64,000 nucleotides of DNA. It comes from an uncultured Desulfobacter sp. (lineage in GTDB: Bacteria; Desulfobacterota; Desulfobacteria; Desulfobacterales; Desulfobacteraceae). The stretch covers positions 744,001-808,000 of the forward strand of contig NZ_OY762229.1 of the NCBI RefSeq assembly GCF_963665355.1. The letters run 5' to 3'. The notes below the pieces were generated by a model. It was not told where the DNA came from. It searched no databases and saw nothing but the letters and a program-made list of their open reading frames with translations. Below are positions 1-8,317 of the stretch, piece by piece. The position numbers and the translations under genes are program-made. The first letter of the stretch is position 1. Each line of letters starts with the position of its first letter.

Positions 1-990
1 CTGGCTTAAAATTTTGTGGCTTTTGGGACCCATGTACAGGGTAAAAGACTGCAGATTTTGTTTTGCCGGATCCAGTCTCGGCATTTCGGCAATCAGCCTG
101 CCGGTAACAACATTATCGGCAAAAGACAGTTTCAGGGTGGCGGCTTCCGGGGTGTCAGGCATAACGGCCGTCAGAAAATAACGGGTTGTGTAGCCGGCCC
201 AGGCCACGGTCCCCGAGTAAGTGTCCTTGTCTACAATGTCTTTGACCTTGATCGTATTGAATTTATTGTCAATATAGGCCACAGGCCCTTCAAAGGCAAA
301 CCGTGAGCGGTGCTTGACATCTTCATTGAAATATCCGGGAATATTAATGCCCATGGCGTCGTTGAGCGGCATCCCGGAATCATTCTGGACAATGATATCG
401 CAATGGATAAGGTAGGAGTCGGCCTTGAAGGACAGCACTTTTTTTACGGTAATGCCGTCGGGGTTGGTCCACGAAAAGGTAATCTTTTTTTCCCCCTGGT
501 TCAGGGAAATATCCGTACCGTCAACATCTGATGAAAAAACCGCATCTGCCAGCCCGCGGATACCGCCATGGGCCGAATCAATGGAGAAGATGCCTCCGGT
601 AAGATCGGCCAGCTCCTTGGGGACCAGCTGCTTTGCGGGTGATCCTTCTTCATTGGTTTCCCTGTAATCTTTCAGGGTCAGACTTGTTACCGCAGCTTTG
701 TATTCACTTACGGCAATGGTGTAATATGGGGTGGACAGCGTAATGGTGCGAAAATCCCGTAAAGCGGCCTGGGGTACCGGGGCAGGTGCGGGTACTGTCT
801 CAGGGGTAAATTCCGAAACCTTGCTGGAATCTGATTCAGACGAACCCGTCGTCTGTAAGGGGGCTTCCTGGTTTTGAGTATTAAGGTTCTGATTATCCGG
901 CTGGGGTGCGGGGGCGAAAAAGTACTGATAGCCAAAAATAACCGCAACCGACAGCACCACAGCTAAAAATAATCGTTTTTGCTCATCCAT
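1..990 (-). CDS. yidC: YidC membrane protein insertase, N-terminal part (runs off left edge)
   Basis: YidC inserts and folds inner-membrane proteins, alone or with SecYEG. The open frame starts at ATG 990 behind AGGAGAG and stays open to base 1, giving 330 codons of an expected ~540-560. The start MDEQKRLFLAVVLSVAVIFG is the typical N-terminal membrane segment. A Pro/Gln-rich linker follows, then the large periplasmic P1 beta-domain with stretches such as FSWTNPDG and AWAGYTTRYFLTAVMP. The catalytic five-helix core lies outside the window. It is the last visible gene of rpmH-rnpA-yidD-yidC, the standard order near bacterial origins. Family assignment is secure; only the C-terminal half is missing. 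Confidence 0.95.
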   Translation of the reverse strand, partial: MDEQKRLFLAVVLSVAVIFGYQYFFAPAPQPDNQNLNTQNQEAPLQTTGSSESDSSKVSEFTPETVPAPAPVPQAALRDFRTITLSTPYYTIAVSEYKAAVTSLTLKDYRETNEEGSPAKQLVPKELADLTGGIFSIDSAHGGIRGLADAVFSSDVDGTDISLNQGEKKITFSWTNPDGITVKKVLSFKADSYLIHCDIIVQNDSGMPLNDAMGINIPGYFNEDVKHRSRFAFEGPVAYIDNKFNTIKVKDIVDKDTYSGTVAWAGYTTRYFLTAVMPDTPEAATLKLSFADNVVTGRLIAEMPRLDPAKQNLQSFTLYMGPKSHKILSQ

Positions 991-1074
991 CTTCTCTCCT
1001 AAAAACAAGGTGGGTTGTTTAAACTACAAGAAGAGGAATACAGGAGCGGTTAACAGGTTGTTTTTAAAGCTGGT

Positions 1075-1287
1075 TTAAGGGACCGGATCATAACCTCCAG
1101 GCCGGAACGGGTGGCAACGCAATATTCTTTTGACTGCTAAAATCATGCCTTTTATACTGCCATATTTATGAATCGCTTCCAGGGCATAGTTCGAACATGA
1201 TGGTTCATACCTGCAATGGGTGCCAAGGAGCGGCGATATAAAAATCTGATAAAACCTGATCAATATGGATAACAGCTGTCTGCTCAT
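1075..1287 (-). CDS. yidD: Membrane protein insertion efficiency factor YidD
   Basis: This is a 70-residue YidD protein, a small membrane-associated factor that helps YidC-dependent insertion. The sequence has the N-terminal amphipathic helix ([18 protein letters not shown]) and the conserved cysteine pattern [15 protein letters not shown], followed by the [12 protein letters not shown] ending typical of the family. Its ATG directly follows the rnpA stop (TAA then ATG, no gap), so it is probably translationally coupled to rnpA. Length and motifs match the family exactly. It is followed by yidC after an 84-base gap. Confidence 0.95.
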   Translation of the reverse strand: MSRQLLSILIRFYQIFISPLLGTHCRYEPSCSNYALEAIHKYGSIKGMILAVKRILRCHPFRPGGYDPVP

Positions 1288-1635
1288 TTATGCCGATGCT
1301 ATCTTATTAAAAAGCTTATCAAGCTTTTCATTAATCTGTTTATTGGACAGTGTTGTCAGACCCTTCCGTGCAATTATGCTGATGTCGTTTGTTCCGGATA
1401 CAAAGTCTTTCCTGTGTCTGAAATACTCTCTTACAAGCCTTTTTACTCTGTTGCGCGCGACTGCATTCCCCACTTTTTTAGATACGGTAATTCCAATTCG
1501 ATTGTTTTTTTCTGTTCCCTTGGAAACAGCAGCTATAAAATAACTGGTTCGTATCTTTCTGCCATGTTGTGAAAGCTTTAAAAATTCGGCCCGTTTCCGG
1601 AGCCGAGCATCTTTGGGTAAAGAAAAGTTAGTCAA
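1288..1635 (-). CDS. rnpA: Ribonuclease P protein component
   Basis: RnpA is the protein subunit that, with the catalytic M1 RNA, removes 5' leaders of pre-tRNA. At 115 residues it has the usual length. The RNR signature is clear (KKVGNAVARNRVKRLVREYF), as is the basic N-terminus with LRKRAEF. It lies 16 bases downstream of the rpmH stop and ends directly at the yidD start codon. Co-transcription from the promoter upstream of rpmH is expected. Confidence 0.96.
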   Translation of the reverse strand: MTNFSLPKDARLRKRAEFLKLSQHGRKIRTSYFIAAVSKGTEKNNRIGITVSKKVGNAVARNRVKRLVREYFRHRKDFVSGTNDISIIARKGLTTLSNKQINEKLDKLFNKIASA

Positions 1636-1651
1636 TAAACCCCTGAAAGAT

Positions 1652-1789
1652 TTAAACCGTGGTCAGTCTTTTTCTTCCTTTGGCCCGCCTGGCATTAATG
1701 ACGCGCTTGCCGCCCGGAGTGGACATTCTTTTCAGGAATCCGTGAGTTCTGGTTCTTTTGCGGTTGCTTGGTTGATAAGTACGTTTCAT
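1652..1789 (-). CDS. rpmH: 50S ribosomal protein L34
   Basis: This short gene (45 residues) translates as [20 protein letters not shown] at its start and ends in GRKRLTTV. This is the near-invariant sequence of L34, a very basic protein of the large ribosomal subunit. The ATG at 1789 is preceded by an AGGACAAGGA ribosome-binding region. It is the first gene of the rpmH-rnpA-yidD-yidC operon. dnaA, often found on the other side of rpmH, is not present here; rng lies upstream instead. Confidence 0.97.
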   Translation of the reverse strand: MKRTYQPSNRKRTRTHGFLKRMSTPGGKRVINARRAKGRKRLTTV

Positions 1790-1861
1790 AAAATCTTTGT
1801 TCCTTGTCCTGTGTGGTTATTATTTATCAATATCAATTGCATAAGCTACAATAAACATAGA

Positions 1862-1890
1862 ATACTAATCCATATATCCATTAATGTCAA
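1862..1890 (-). promoter_or_regulatory. Sigma70-type promoter for rpmH operon
   Basis: Read on the minus strand, a perfect -35 hexamer TTGACA is followed by a 17-base spacer and TAGTAT (4 of 6 matches to TATAAT). The -10 box lies about 73 bases upstream of the rpmH start codon. Position, spacing and AT-rich surroundings fit a strong housekeeping promoter for a ribosomal protein operon. Not experimentally shown. Confidence 0.6.
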
Positions 1891-1915
1891 TCAAACAAAT
1901 TTACCGCCGCTCTTC

Positions 1916-3502
1916 TCATTTTGAAGATTTCGGAATAAAGGACTCAAAAATATGGTATTCCTCAATATGGTAATTGGGTTCCGGATAAATGGAAATGGGT
2001 TTTGCAAATTTTGATTCCAGGGAGACCAGCAGATGATTTTCGCTGCCGTGGAAAAGCTGGGCAATTTCCGGATGCACTTTCACCGTAAACCTGTTGCCCA
2101 TCATATCCCGGGCTTCGGCGGCCAGATCCCTGTAAATCTTGTAGCAGATGGATTTGCCCGATAGCAGGTAACCGTTGCCACTGCAGTAAAAACAGGGTTC
2201 ACAAAGGGTCCGGGTCAGATTGCGGCGGGTGCGCTTGCGTGTCATCTGAACCAGGCCAAGTTCCGTCAGGGGAAGGATATTGGTCTGGCTTTTATCCTTT
2301 TTCATGGCTTCGTTAAGCTGGGCCATAACCTTGTCCTTGTGGGCGGTCCTGCGCATGTCAATGAAGTCAATAATGATAATACCGCCGATATTGCGCAGCC
2401 GCACCTGGTATGCAATCTCCTTGACCGCTTCCAGGTTGGTTTTCAGAATGGTTTCATCGAAGTTGCGCTTACCCACATACCGTCCGGTATTCACGTCAAT
2501 GGCGACCAAAGCCTCGGTCTGCTCAATAACAATATACCCCCCGGACTTGAGCCAGACTTTTTTTTTCAGGGCCCGGGTGATGTCCCCTTCGATATTGTAT
2601 GCGTCAAAAATAGGCTCCTGGCCCTGGTACAGCTCCACGGACAGATTGACATCGGGCATAAGTTTTTTCAAAAAATTCTGGACGCTGTCATATTCTCTTT
2701 TTGAATCAATGATCAGTTTATCCGCTTCATTGGCCAACAGATCCCTCACCGCCCGGAAGGTGGCATTCAGATCTTTATAAACCAGGGCTGTGGCCGAAAT
2801 GGTTCGGTTTCTCTCCTGGATATCCTGCCAGGTACTGTTCAAAAAATCGATCTCTTTTGACAGTGTGTCTTCATCGATATCCTTGGCCTGGGTCCTGAAA
2901 ATATAGCCGAAATTATTTTTGCGCAGCTCTTTGAGCATCTCCCGCAGCCGGGTGCGTTCTGTCTCGTCGGTGATCCGTTTGGAAATGCCGATGTGATCCA
3001 CCGTGGGCATGAGCACCATATATCTGCCGGCCAGGGAAATATGGGTTGTAACCCGGGGGCCTTTGGAGCCGATGGAGGATTTTGCCACCTGGACCAGGAT
3101 CTCCTGGCCTTCCATGAGAAGGCCCTCGATGGCGCATTCAGGTGCGGGGGGTTTCCAAGACTCGGAGTCTTCATCTATTTCATCAACGGTCAACCCCTCA
3201 TCATCCCGCTCTTCTGCATCCCGCTCTTCTGCATCCGAATCCTGTTCAAGCCGTCTGCAGAATTTAAGACTGGCGGAATCCAGCACATCATCCACATAAA
3301 GAAATGCCGCCTGGTCAAATCCGATATCCACGAACGCCGCCTGCATTCCCGGCAGCACCCGCTGAACCCTGGCCTTATATATATTACCTGCAATACTTGT
3401 GTCATCCCTGCGTTCATTAAAAACTTCAACTATGGTTCCGTCTTCCAGCAGAGCGACCCGGGTCTCATGGGGCGCACAATTGACGACAAGCTCTTTGAGC
3501 AT
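1916..3502 (-). CDS. rng: Ribonuclease G/E family endoribonuclease
   Basis: This 528-residue protein belongs to the RNase E/G family, which cleaves single-stranded AU-rich RNA and matures rRNA ends. An S1 RNA-binding domain occupies about residues 35-165 (GNIYKARVQRVLPGMQAAFVD). It is interrupted by an acidic loop containing a tandem DAEER repeat. The Mg-binding aspartates are D336 (AIDVNTGRY) and D379 (IIIDFIDM), 43 residues apart as in E. coli RNase E. A CEPCFYC zinc-link motif near residue 440 fits tetramer formation. The long C-terminal scaffold of RNase E is absent, so it is RNase G-like in size. The start is supported by AGAAGGA. It sits 25 bases downstream of the radical SAM gene, a recurrent gene pair. 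Confidence 0.93.
   Translation of the reverse strand: MLKELVVNCAPHETRVALLEDGTIVEVFNERRDDTSIAGNIYKARVQRVLPGMQAAFVDIGFDQAAFLYVDDVLDSASLKFCRRLEQDSDAEERDAEERDDEGLTVDEIDEDSESWKPPAPECAIEGLLMEGQEILVQVAKSSIGSKGPRVTTHISLAGRYMVLMPTVDHIGISKRITDETERTRLREMLKELRKNNFGYIFRTQAKDIDEDTLSKEIDFLNSTWQDIQERNRTISATALVYKDLNATFRAVRDLLANEADKLIIDSKREYDSVQNFLKKLMPDVNLSVELYQGQEPIFDAYNIEGDITRALKKKVWLKSGGYIVIEQTEALVAIDVNTGRYVGKRNFDETILKTNLEAVKEIAYQVRLRNIGGIIIIDFIDMRRTAHKDKVMAQLNEAMKKDKSQTNILPLTELGLVQMTRKRTRRNLTRTLCEPCFYCSGNGYLLSGKSICYKIYRDLAAEARDMMGNRFTVKVHPEIAQLFHGSENHLLVSLESKFAKPISIYPEPNYHIEEYHIFESFIPKSSK
3203..3236 (+). repeat. Tandem 15-bp repeat inside rng
   Basis: ATCCCGCTCTTCTGC occurs twice head to tail (3203-3217 and 3218-3232). 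It encodes the duplicated acidic DAEER unit in the variable loop of the RNase G S1 domain. Because the unit is a multiple of three, copy changes would stay in frame. Confidence 0.8.
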
Positions 3503-3527
3503 AATAAATCCTTCTAGCCTATTTGAG

Positions 3528-6053
3528 TTAACTCTTTAGTTTTTTTATTCTTGCATCCATGACAACCGCATCATCAACACCAAATCCTCTGGACAACACC
3601 TCTGCAGGCCTGACGATACGTTCATTATATGATGTCAGCGTCATTTCAAGGCAGACAGGGGAGATCAGCCGGACGGATGAAAGCGCTTTTCGCAAATCTG
3701 TTTTTCGAATTTTACCCTTTTTGCTGATATCTTCAACCATAAATTCAGGCAGAGCCAGAAAGCGGTCCAGTTCGGAGTGGCTGAGACATGGCGTGGGAAA
3801 TGAAATCTGATAGGCGTCCTGGGGGAAATGATTTTGCGGTGATCTCCGGAAAAGTGTGCAGTCTGTAATCTCAATACCCCGGGGCAACTGGGAATTAAGA
3901 GCTGACATGATTTTTTCGGGCTTGGATCCTTTTCCAAAATAGATATAAAGAGTTTCCTGCTCGCTCTCCATTCCCAAAGGCAGGGCCGCGACAAAGGAGA
4001 TGCGCATGGTGGGATTAAACCCGCTGGAGTATTTCACAGCAAAACCTGTACGCTTGACAGCGCGCTCGAAGATGGTGGCCATCTCCAGGTGGCCGAAAAA
4101 CCTGGCGTCTTCCAGCTTGGAAAATTTTAATTCATATTTGATAAACGCATCGTCCGGCAGGTGGTTCGGCGATCCATTCATCTTTTTATCCGGACTTTTA
4201 TCCGGAAAAGCTTCTTTTTCGGCACCACCTTTTTGAAGTACAGGCGCAATGGTTTTAAAATTACAAATGCCGCACCCGGTGCAGGAATTTTCCCTGCAGT
4301 CCAGGGTAAGGTCCATATTTTCGGCTTTTTTACATTCGCTGTCCAAAAACGCCTTGCTGATTCCGGAATCTATGTGATCCCAGGGAAGCGGCTCATAGGG
4401 ATCTCTTATGCGGGAGGTATAAAACGCCGGATCAATGCCCGTGGTTTCAAAGGCCTGCTCCCACAGGCTGAAATTGAAATGGTCACTCCATCCGTCCAGG
4501 CGGCATCCCAGCTCAAATGCCTTGACAAGCAAAGACGACAGGGCCCGATCGCCCCTGGCCCAGACCCCTTCTAAAAGACTCATTTTCGGGTCCTGCCATT
4601 TTAAATTGACCTTGGGGTGCCGCAGATTGTCTTTCAGGTACTGCAGCTTTTCACGGGTCTCTTCCAGGGTCATTTGGGCATGACGCTGGAACGGGGTATG
4701 GGCTTTGGGGATAAAGCAGGTCACCGATACGTTGATCATCTGCCTTCCTTTGGTGTAGGTGGAGGCCAGTCGCCGGGAAAGATCGGCAATACCCTGGACG
4801 TCATCCATCTGCTCAAATGGAAGGCCTGTCATGAAGTACAGCTTAATGTTCTTCCAGCCCAAAGACAAAGCATTTTCAACGGTCTTTGCAATGCTTTCCT
4901 CGGTAAGATTTTTATTGATTATGTCCCGGAGACGCTGGGTTCCGGCCTCGGGTGCAATGGTAAAACCGGTTTTACGAACACTTTTGATCAGCTCCATGAG
5001 CTGGGGTGTCAGTTTTTCGGCACGGATGGACGGCAGGCTGATGGCATTGCACTGGTTCTGACTGAGCATCAGAAGCTCTTCCATCAATGTGGACAACTGG
5101 GAGTAATCTCCGGTACTCAACGACAAAAGCGAGATATCCGAGTACCCCGTGGCTGCCAGAGACGCTTTTGTGATCTCAAGAAGATCATTCAGACTTCGTT
5201 CCCGCACAGGCCTGTAAATCATTCCGGCCTGGCAGAACCGGCATCCCCGGGAGCACCCCCGGGCAATTTCCAGGCGCAGGCGGTCATGCACCGGTTTTCC
5301 AAAGGGAACAATGGGTGAAACGGGAAAATCGGCCAGGGTCAGTTCCGGCAAGATGGCACGTTTAATGTGGGCGTAATCCCCATAACATGGGCTCAGAATC
5401 TGGTGGCCATCACCATCCCGGGATGCGGTGAAAAAGCAGGGTACATACACACCTTCTATTCCGGAAAGTATCCTGAGCAAACTTTTTTTACTGCCGTCGC
5501 CATCCCGCTTAAAAGCAATAACAGCATCTGCCACCTGCGTGATGACCTGTTCTCCGTCACCGATGACAAAGGCATCGAAAAAATCAGCCAGGGGTTCAGG
5601 GTTAAAGGCGCAGGGACCTCCGGCAATGATCAAGGGGAAACCCGTATCCCGCCGGTCCGCGTAAAAGGGGATACCGGACAAATCAAACAGAGTCAGAATG
5701 TTGGTGAAATTGAGTTCATACAAAAGGCTCACACCGATGATGTCAAATTGCCCCAGGGGCGTCCGGGTCTCCATGGAGAGACAGGGCACCTTTTTTTCCC
5801 GCATCAGGGCTTCCATGTCCGGGGCCGGGGTAAAGAACCGTTCTGCGGCAATATCTTCCCGGCTGTTTAAAATGGAATAAAGAATTTGAAGCCCAAAGTG
5901 GGATGTCCCTATTTCATACAGGTCCGGAAAGGCCAGGGCAAAGGTCAGATTAACCCGGGACAGGTCTTTTTTCACTGTGTTGATTTCATTGCCGGAATAC
6001 CGGGTCGGGGTCTGGACCCGGTTAAGGATGTATTGATAATTTTGTTCGTGCAT
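3528..6053 (-). CDS. Fused radical SAM protein (B12-binding-like N-terminus, TIGR03960 type, plus DUF2344/TIGR03936 C-terminus)
   Basis: This 841-residue two-part protein has an N-terminal part of about 600 residues resembling the TIGR03960 family. It carries a B12-binding-like region (about 1-190; GTSHFGLQILYSILNSRE, IAGGPCAFNPEP) and a radical SAM core with the 4Fe-4S motif CSRGCRFCQAG. A second cysteine cluster, CRENSCTGCGIC, follows near residue 610. The C-terminal ~230 residues match the DUF2344 radical SAM-linked domain (KFSKLEDARFFGHLEM, SSGFNPTMRISFVAALPLG). In many bacteria these are two genes next to RNase E/G; here they are fused and lie directly upstream of rng. The substrate is not known; a role in RNA or ribosome modification is inference from gene context. 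Confidence 0.88.
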   Translation of the reverse strand: MHEQNYQYILNRVQTPTRYSGNEINTVKKDLSRVNLTFALAFPDLYEIGTSHFGLQILYSILNSREDIAAERFFTPAPDMEALMREKKVPCLSMETRTPLGQFDIIGVSLLYELNFTNILTLFDLSGIPFYADRRDTGFPLIIAGGPCAFNPEPLADFFDAFVIGDGEQVITQVADAVIAFKRDGDGSKKSLLRILSGIEGVYVPCFFTASRDGDGHQILSPCYGDYAHIKRAILPELTLADFPVSPIVPFGKPVHDRLRLEIARGCSRGCRFCQAGMIYRPVRERSLNDLLEITKASLAATGYSDISLLSLSTGDYSQLSTLMEELLMLSQNQCNAISLPSIRAEKLTPQLMELIKSVRKTGFTIAPEAGTQRLRDIINKNLTEESIAKTVENALSLGWKNIKLYFMTGLPFEQMDDVQGIADLSRRLASTYTKGRQMINVSVTCFIPKAHTPFQRHAQMTLEETREKLQYLKDNLRHPKVNLKWQDPKMSLLEGVWARGDRALSSLLVKAFELGCRLDGWSDHFNFSLWEQAFETTGIDPAFYTSRIRDPYEPLPWDHIDSGISKAFLDSECKKAENMDLTLDCRENSCTGCGICNFKTIAPVLQKGGAEKEAFPDKSPDKKMNGSPNHLPDDAFIKYELKFSKLEDARFFGHLEMATIFERAVKRTGFAVKYSSGFNPTMRISFVAALPLGMESEQETLYIYFGKGSKPEKIMSALNSQLPRGIEITDCTLFRRSPQNHFPQDAYQISFPTPCLSHSELDRFLALPEFMVEDISKKGKIRKTDLRKALSSVRLISPVCLEMTLTSYNERIVRPAEVLSRGFGVDDAVVMDARIKKLKS

Positions 6054-6135
6054 GATACTGATTTTCTTTATATTCTAACCTTTAGTTTACCTGTTTGAAA
6101 ATTATCAAATATATATTTTTAAAACGGAAATTGCA

Positions 6136-7515
6136 ATGAAAAGAACCAAGATAAAGGCAGTTCTGGATATGCCCGCCTCACCGGGGCAGGTCTTTGTACA
6201 GGGATGGGTCCGGACCAAAAGGGACGCAAAGGATTTTTGTTTTATTGAACTTAATGACGGGTCCTGCCTGGCCAACATTCAGGTGATCGCCGGAAGCGAT
6301 CTTTCTGGATACAGTGAGGTGGAAAAACTAACCACAGGTTCCGCGGCCGGTGTAACCGGGAAACTGGTTGAATCTCCCGGCAAGGGTCAGAAATGGGAAA
6401 TCCAGGCCACGGCCGTGGATGTCATCAGCATTGCGCCGGAAAATTATCCGTTACAAAAAAAACGGCATACAGACGAATTTTTGCGCAGCATTGCCCACCT
6501 TCGGCCCCGGACCAACAAATACGGAGCCGCGTTCAGGATCAGATCCCGGATGGCCCAGGCCATTCACACCTTTTATCTGGAAAAAGGATTTTTTTATCTT
6601 CACTCCCCCTTGATCACAGGTTCCGACTGCGAAGGCGCAGGTGAGATGTTCCGGGTTACAGGACTTGATCCGTCTGATGTCCGGAAACTGGGGAAAATGG
6701 ATTTTTCCAGGGACTTTTTCGGCCGGGAAGCCAATCTCACTGTATCGGGCCAGCTCTCAGCCGAAATGTTTGCCCTGTCCCTGGGCGATGTATATACCTT
6801 CAGCCCGGCCTTCAGGGCGGAAAACTCCAATACCCGGCGCCATGCCGCAGAATTCTGGATGCTGGAACCGGAAATGGCCTTCTGTGATCTTCAAGGAGAT
6901 ATGGACCATGCCGAAGAGCTGGTTAAGTATCTGGTCAGCCATGCCATGACGCACTGCAAAGAGGATCTGGGCCTGTTCATGAATTTTGTGGACAAAACTT
7001 TGGGCCCCAGACTGGAAACCATTGTCCATAAACCCTTTGCCCGGCTCTCCTACACGGATGCCGTGGAAATTTTAAAAACCTGCGGCAAAACATTTGAATA
7101 CCCCGTTGAATACGGCATTGATCTGCAGTCCGAGCACGAGCGGTTTCTGGCTGAAGAGCATTTTAACACCCCGGTATTCCTTACAGATTATCCCAAACAG
7201 ATCAAACCCTTTTACATGCGCATGAACGATGACGGCAGAACCGTGGCGGCCATGGATCTTCTGGTCCCGGGCATTGGCGAGCTCATCGGGGGAAGCCAGA
7301 GAGAAGAACGCCTGGACCGCCTGGAAGCCCGGATGGATGAGATGAACCTTGATAAGGATGCCTACTGGTGGTACCTGGATTCCCGCAGGTTCGGCACCGT
7401 ACCCCACGCAGGTTTTGGCATGGGATTTGAACGTTTTTTGATGATGATCACCGGGATTTCCAACATACGGGATGTGATTGCCTTTCCACGCACCCCGGGT
7501 TCCATTGATTTTTAA
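6136..7515 (+). CDS. asnS: Asparaginyl-tRNA synthetase
   Basis: This 459-residue class IIb synthetase charges tRNA-Asn. It has an N-terminal OB-fold anticodon-binding domain (about 15-110; VFVQGWVRTKRDAKDFCFIE). The catalytic core has motif 2 (SPAFRAENSNTRRHAAEFWM) and motif 3 (GFGMGFERFLMMITGISNIR). The FPRTPGSIDF ending is typical of AsnRS rather than AspRS. It is transcribed divergently from the radical SAM gene across an 82-base AT-rich gap. A GGA lies 8 bases before the ATG. No convincing terminator follows it. Confidence 0.95.
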   Translation: MKRTKIKAVLDMPASPGQVFVQGWVRTKRDAKDFCFIELNDGSCLANIQVIAGSDLSGYSEVEKLTTGSAAGVTGKLVESPGKGQKWEIQATAVDVISIAPENYPLQKKRHTDEFLRSIAHLRPRTNKYGAAFRIRSRMAQAIHTFYLEKGFFYLHSPLITGSDCEGAGEMFRVTGLDPSDVRKLGKMDFSRDFFGREANLTVSGQLSAEMFALSLGDVYTFSPAFRAENSNTRRHAAEFWMLEPEMAFCDLQGDMDHAEELVKYLVSHAMTHCKEDLGLFMNFVDKTLGPRLETIVHKPFARLSYTDAVEILKTCGKTFEYPVEYGIDLQSEHERFLAEEHFNTPVFLTDYPKQIKPFYMRMNDDGRTVAAMDLLVPGIGELIGGSQREERLDRLEARMDEMNLDKDAYWWYLDSRRFGTVPHAGFGMGFERFLMMITGISNIRDVIAFPRTPGSIDF

Positions 7516-7764
7516 TCCATGGCGGAATTCTTGTCCCTTAATACGAAATCTTGACGCAAGCCCCCCTGCTTTTAATCAACCATGATACGACACCATACCA
7601 TTAGGAGCGTCTGTTTTGCTCGGCGCTCCTGAACCTGCCTGGAAGTATCCTGCTGCAGCACTCTCATTGGACATTGGCTAAGAATAAAAATTACATACAC
7701 TAAGAAAATGCAATTATGATAATGCGTTGATTGAAGAAAATTTAGTCAAAAAAACGGTGGTTGA
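7516..7764. other. Intergenic stretch with a small hairpin
   Basis: No gene is visible. AGGAGCG (7603-7609) can pair with CGCTCCT (7624-7630) around a 14-base loop, with no T-run after it, so it is not an obvious terminator. The stretch probably contains the eroded left end of the transposase copy that follows, but I could not identify terminal inverted repeats. Confidence 0.4.
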
Positions 7765-8286
7765 ATGAAAGATTCCATTGAAGCAGTCCTTCGGGTTCTT
7801 CGCAGTGGTGCGCAGTGGCGATTACTGCCACCAGACAGGGGCAAGTGGAACAGTGTATAGTAATCTTCCTGATCAGGCTCTTGGGCGCTCTAAAGGCGGC
7901 TTTACAACAAAAATTCACGTGATGTGCGATGCTCTCGGAAATTCGCTCAATTTCATTCTCACAGGTGGACAGGCAGCCGATGTAACCCAAGCCTATACTC
8001 TTATTGAAGGGATACGGGCTACATATGCATTGATGGATAGAGCTTATGACGCAGATAAACTGATTGAACAGCTTAAGAAACAGGAGATTATTCCTGTTAT
8101 TCCCCCCAAATCAAACCGAAAGTTACCCGGGAATATGACAAGCATATCTATAAAGAACGTAATCTTATTGAGCGTTTTATTGGCAAGCTGAAACAATTCC
8201 GTCGGGTTTTCTCCCGGTTTGAAAAATGGGCAAAAAATTATATGTATTTTGTTCGATTTGCTGCAGCTTTGATATGTTTACGTTAA
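7765..8286 (+). pseudogene. Broken IS5-family (IS427/IS1031-like) transposase
   Basis: Three pieces of one transposase lie in different frames. 7765-7860 encodes [20 protein letters not shown]...KWNSV then TAG, the family's N-terminal helical region. From about 7861 another frame gives QALGRSKGGFTTKIHVMCDA and LMDRAYDADKL, the middle of the DDE domain; about 60 residues between the two pieces are missing. Near 8122 a second shift moves the sequence to a frame giving REYDKHIYKERNLIERFIGK and ending in FAAALICLR at the stop 8284-8286, with the conserved terminal Y-x-ER-x-IE-R signature. It cannot make active transposase. No intact partner copy is seen in the window. Confidence 0.85.
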
Positions 8287-8317
8287 AATGTCAACAGAAC
8301 GTAAGAAGACAACACTT

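Noticed and set aside
7603-7630. Hairpin after asnS as a terminator
   Set aside because: The 7-bp stem has a 14-base loop and no T-run, so it does not qualify as a rho-independent terminator.
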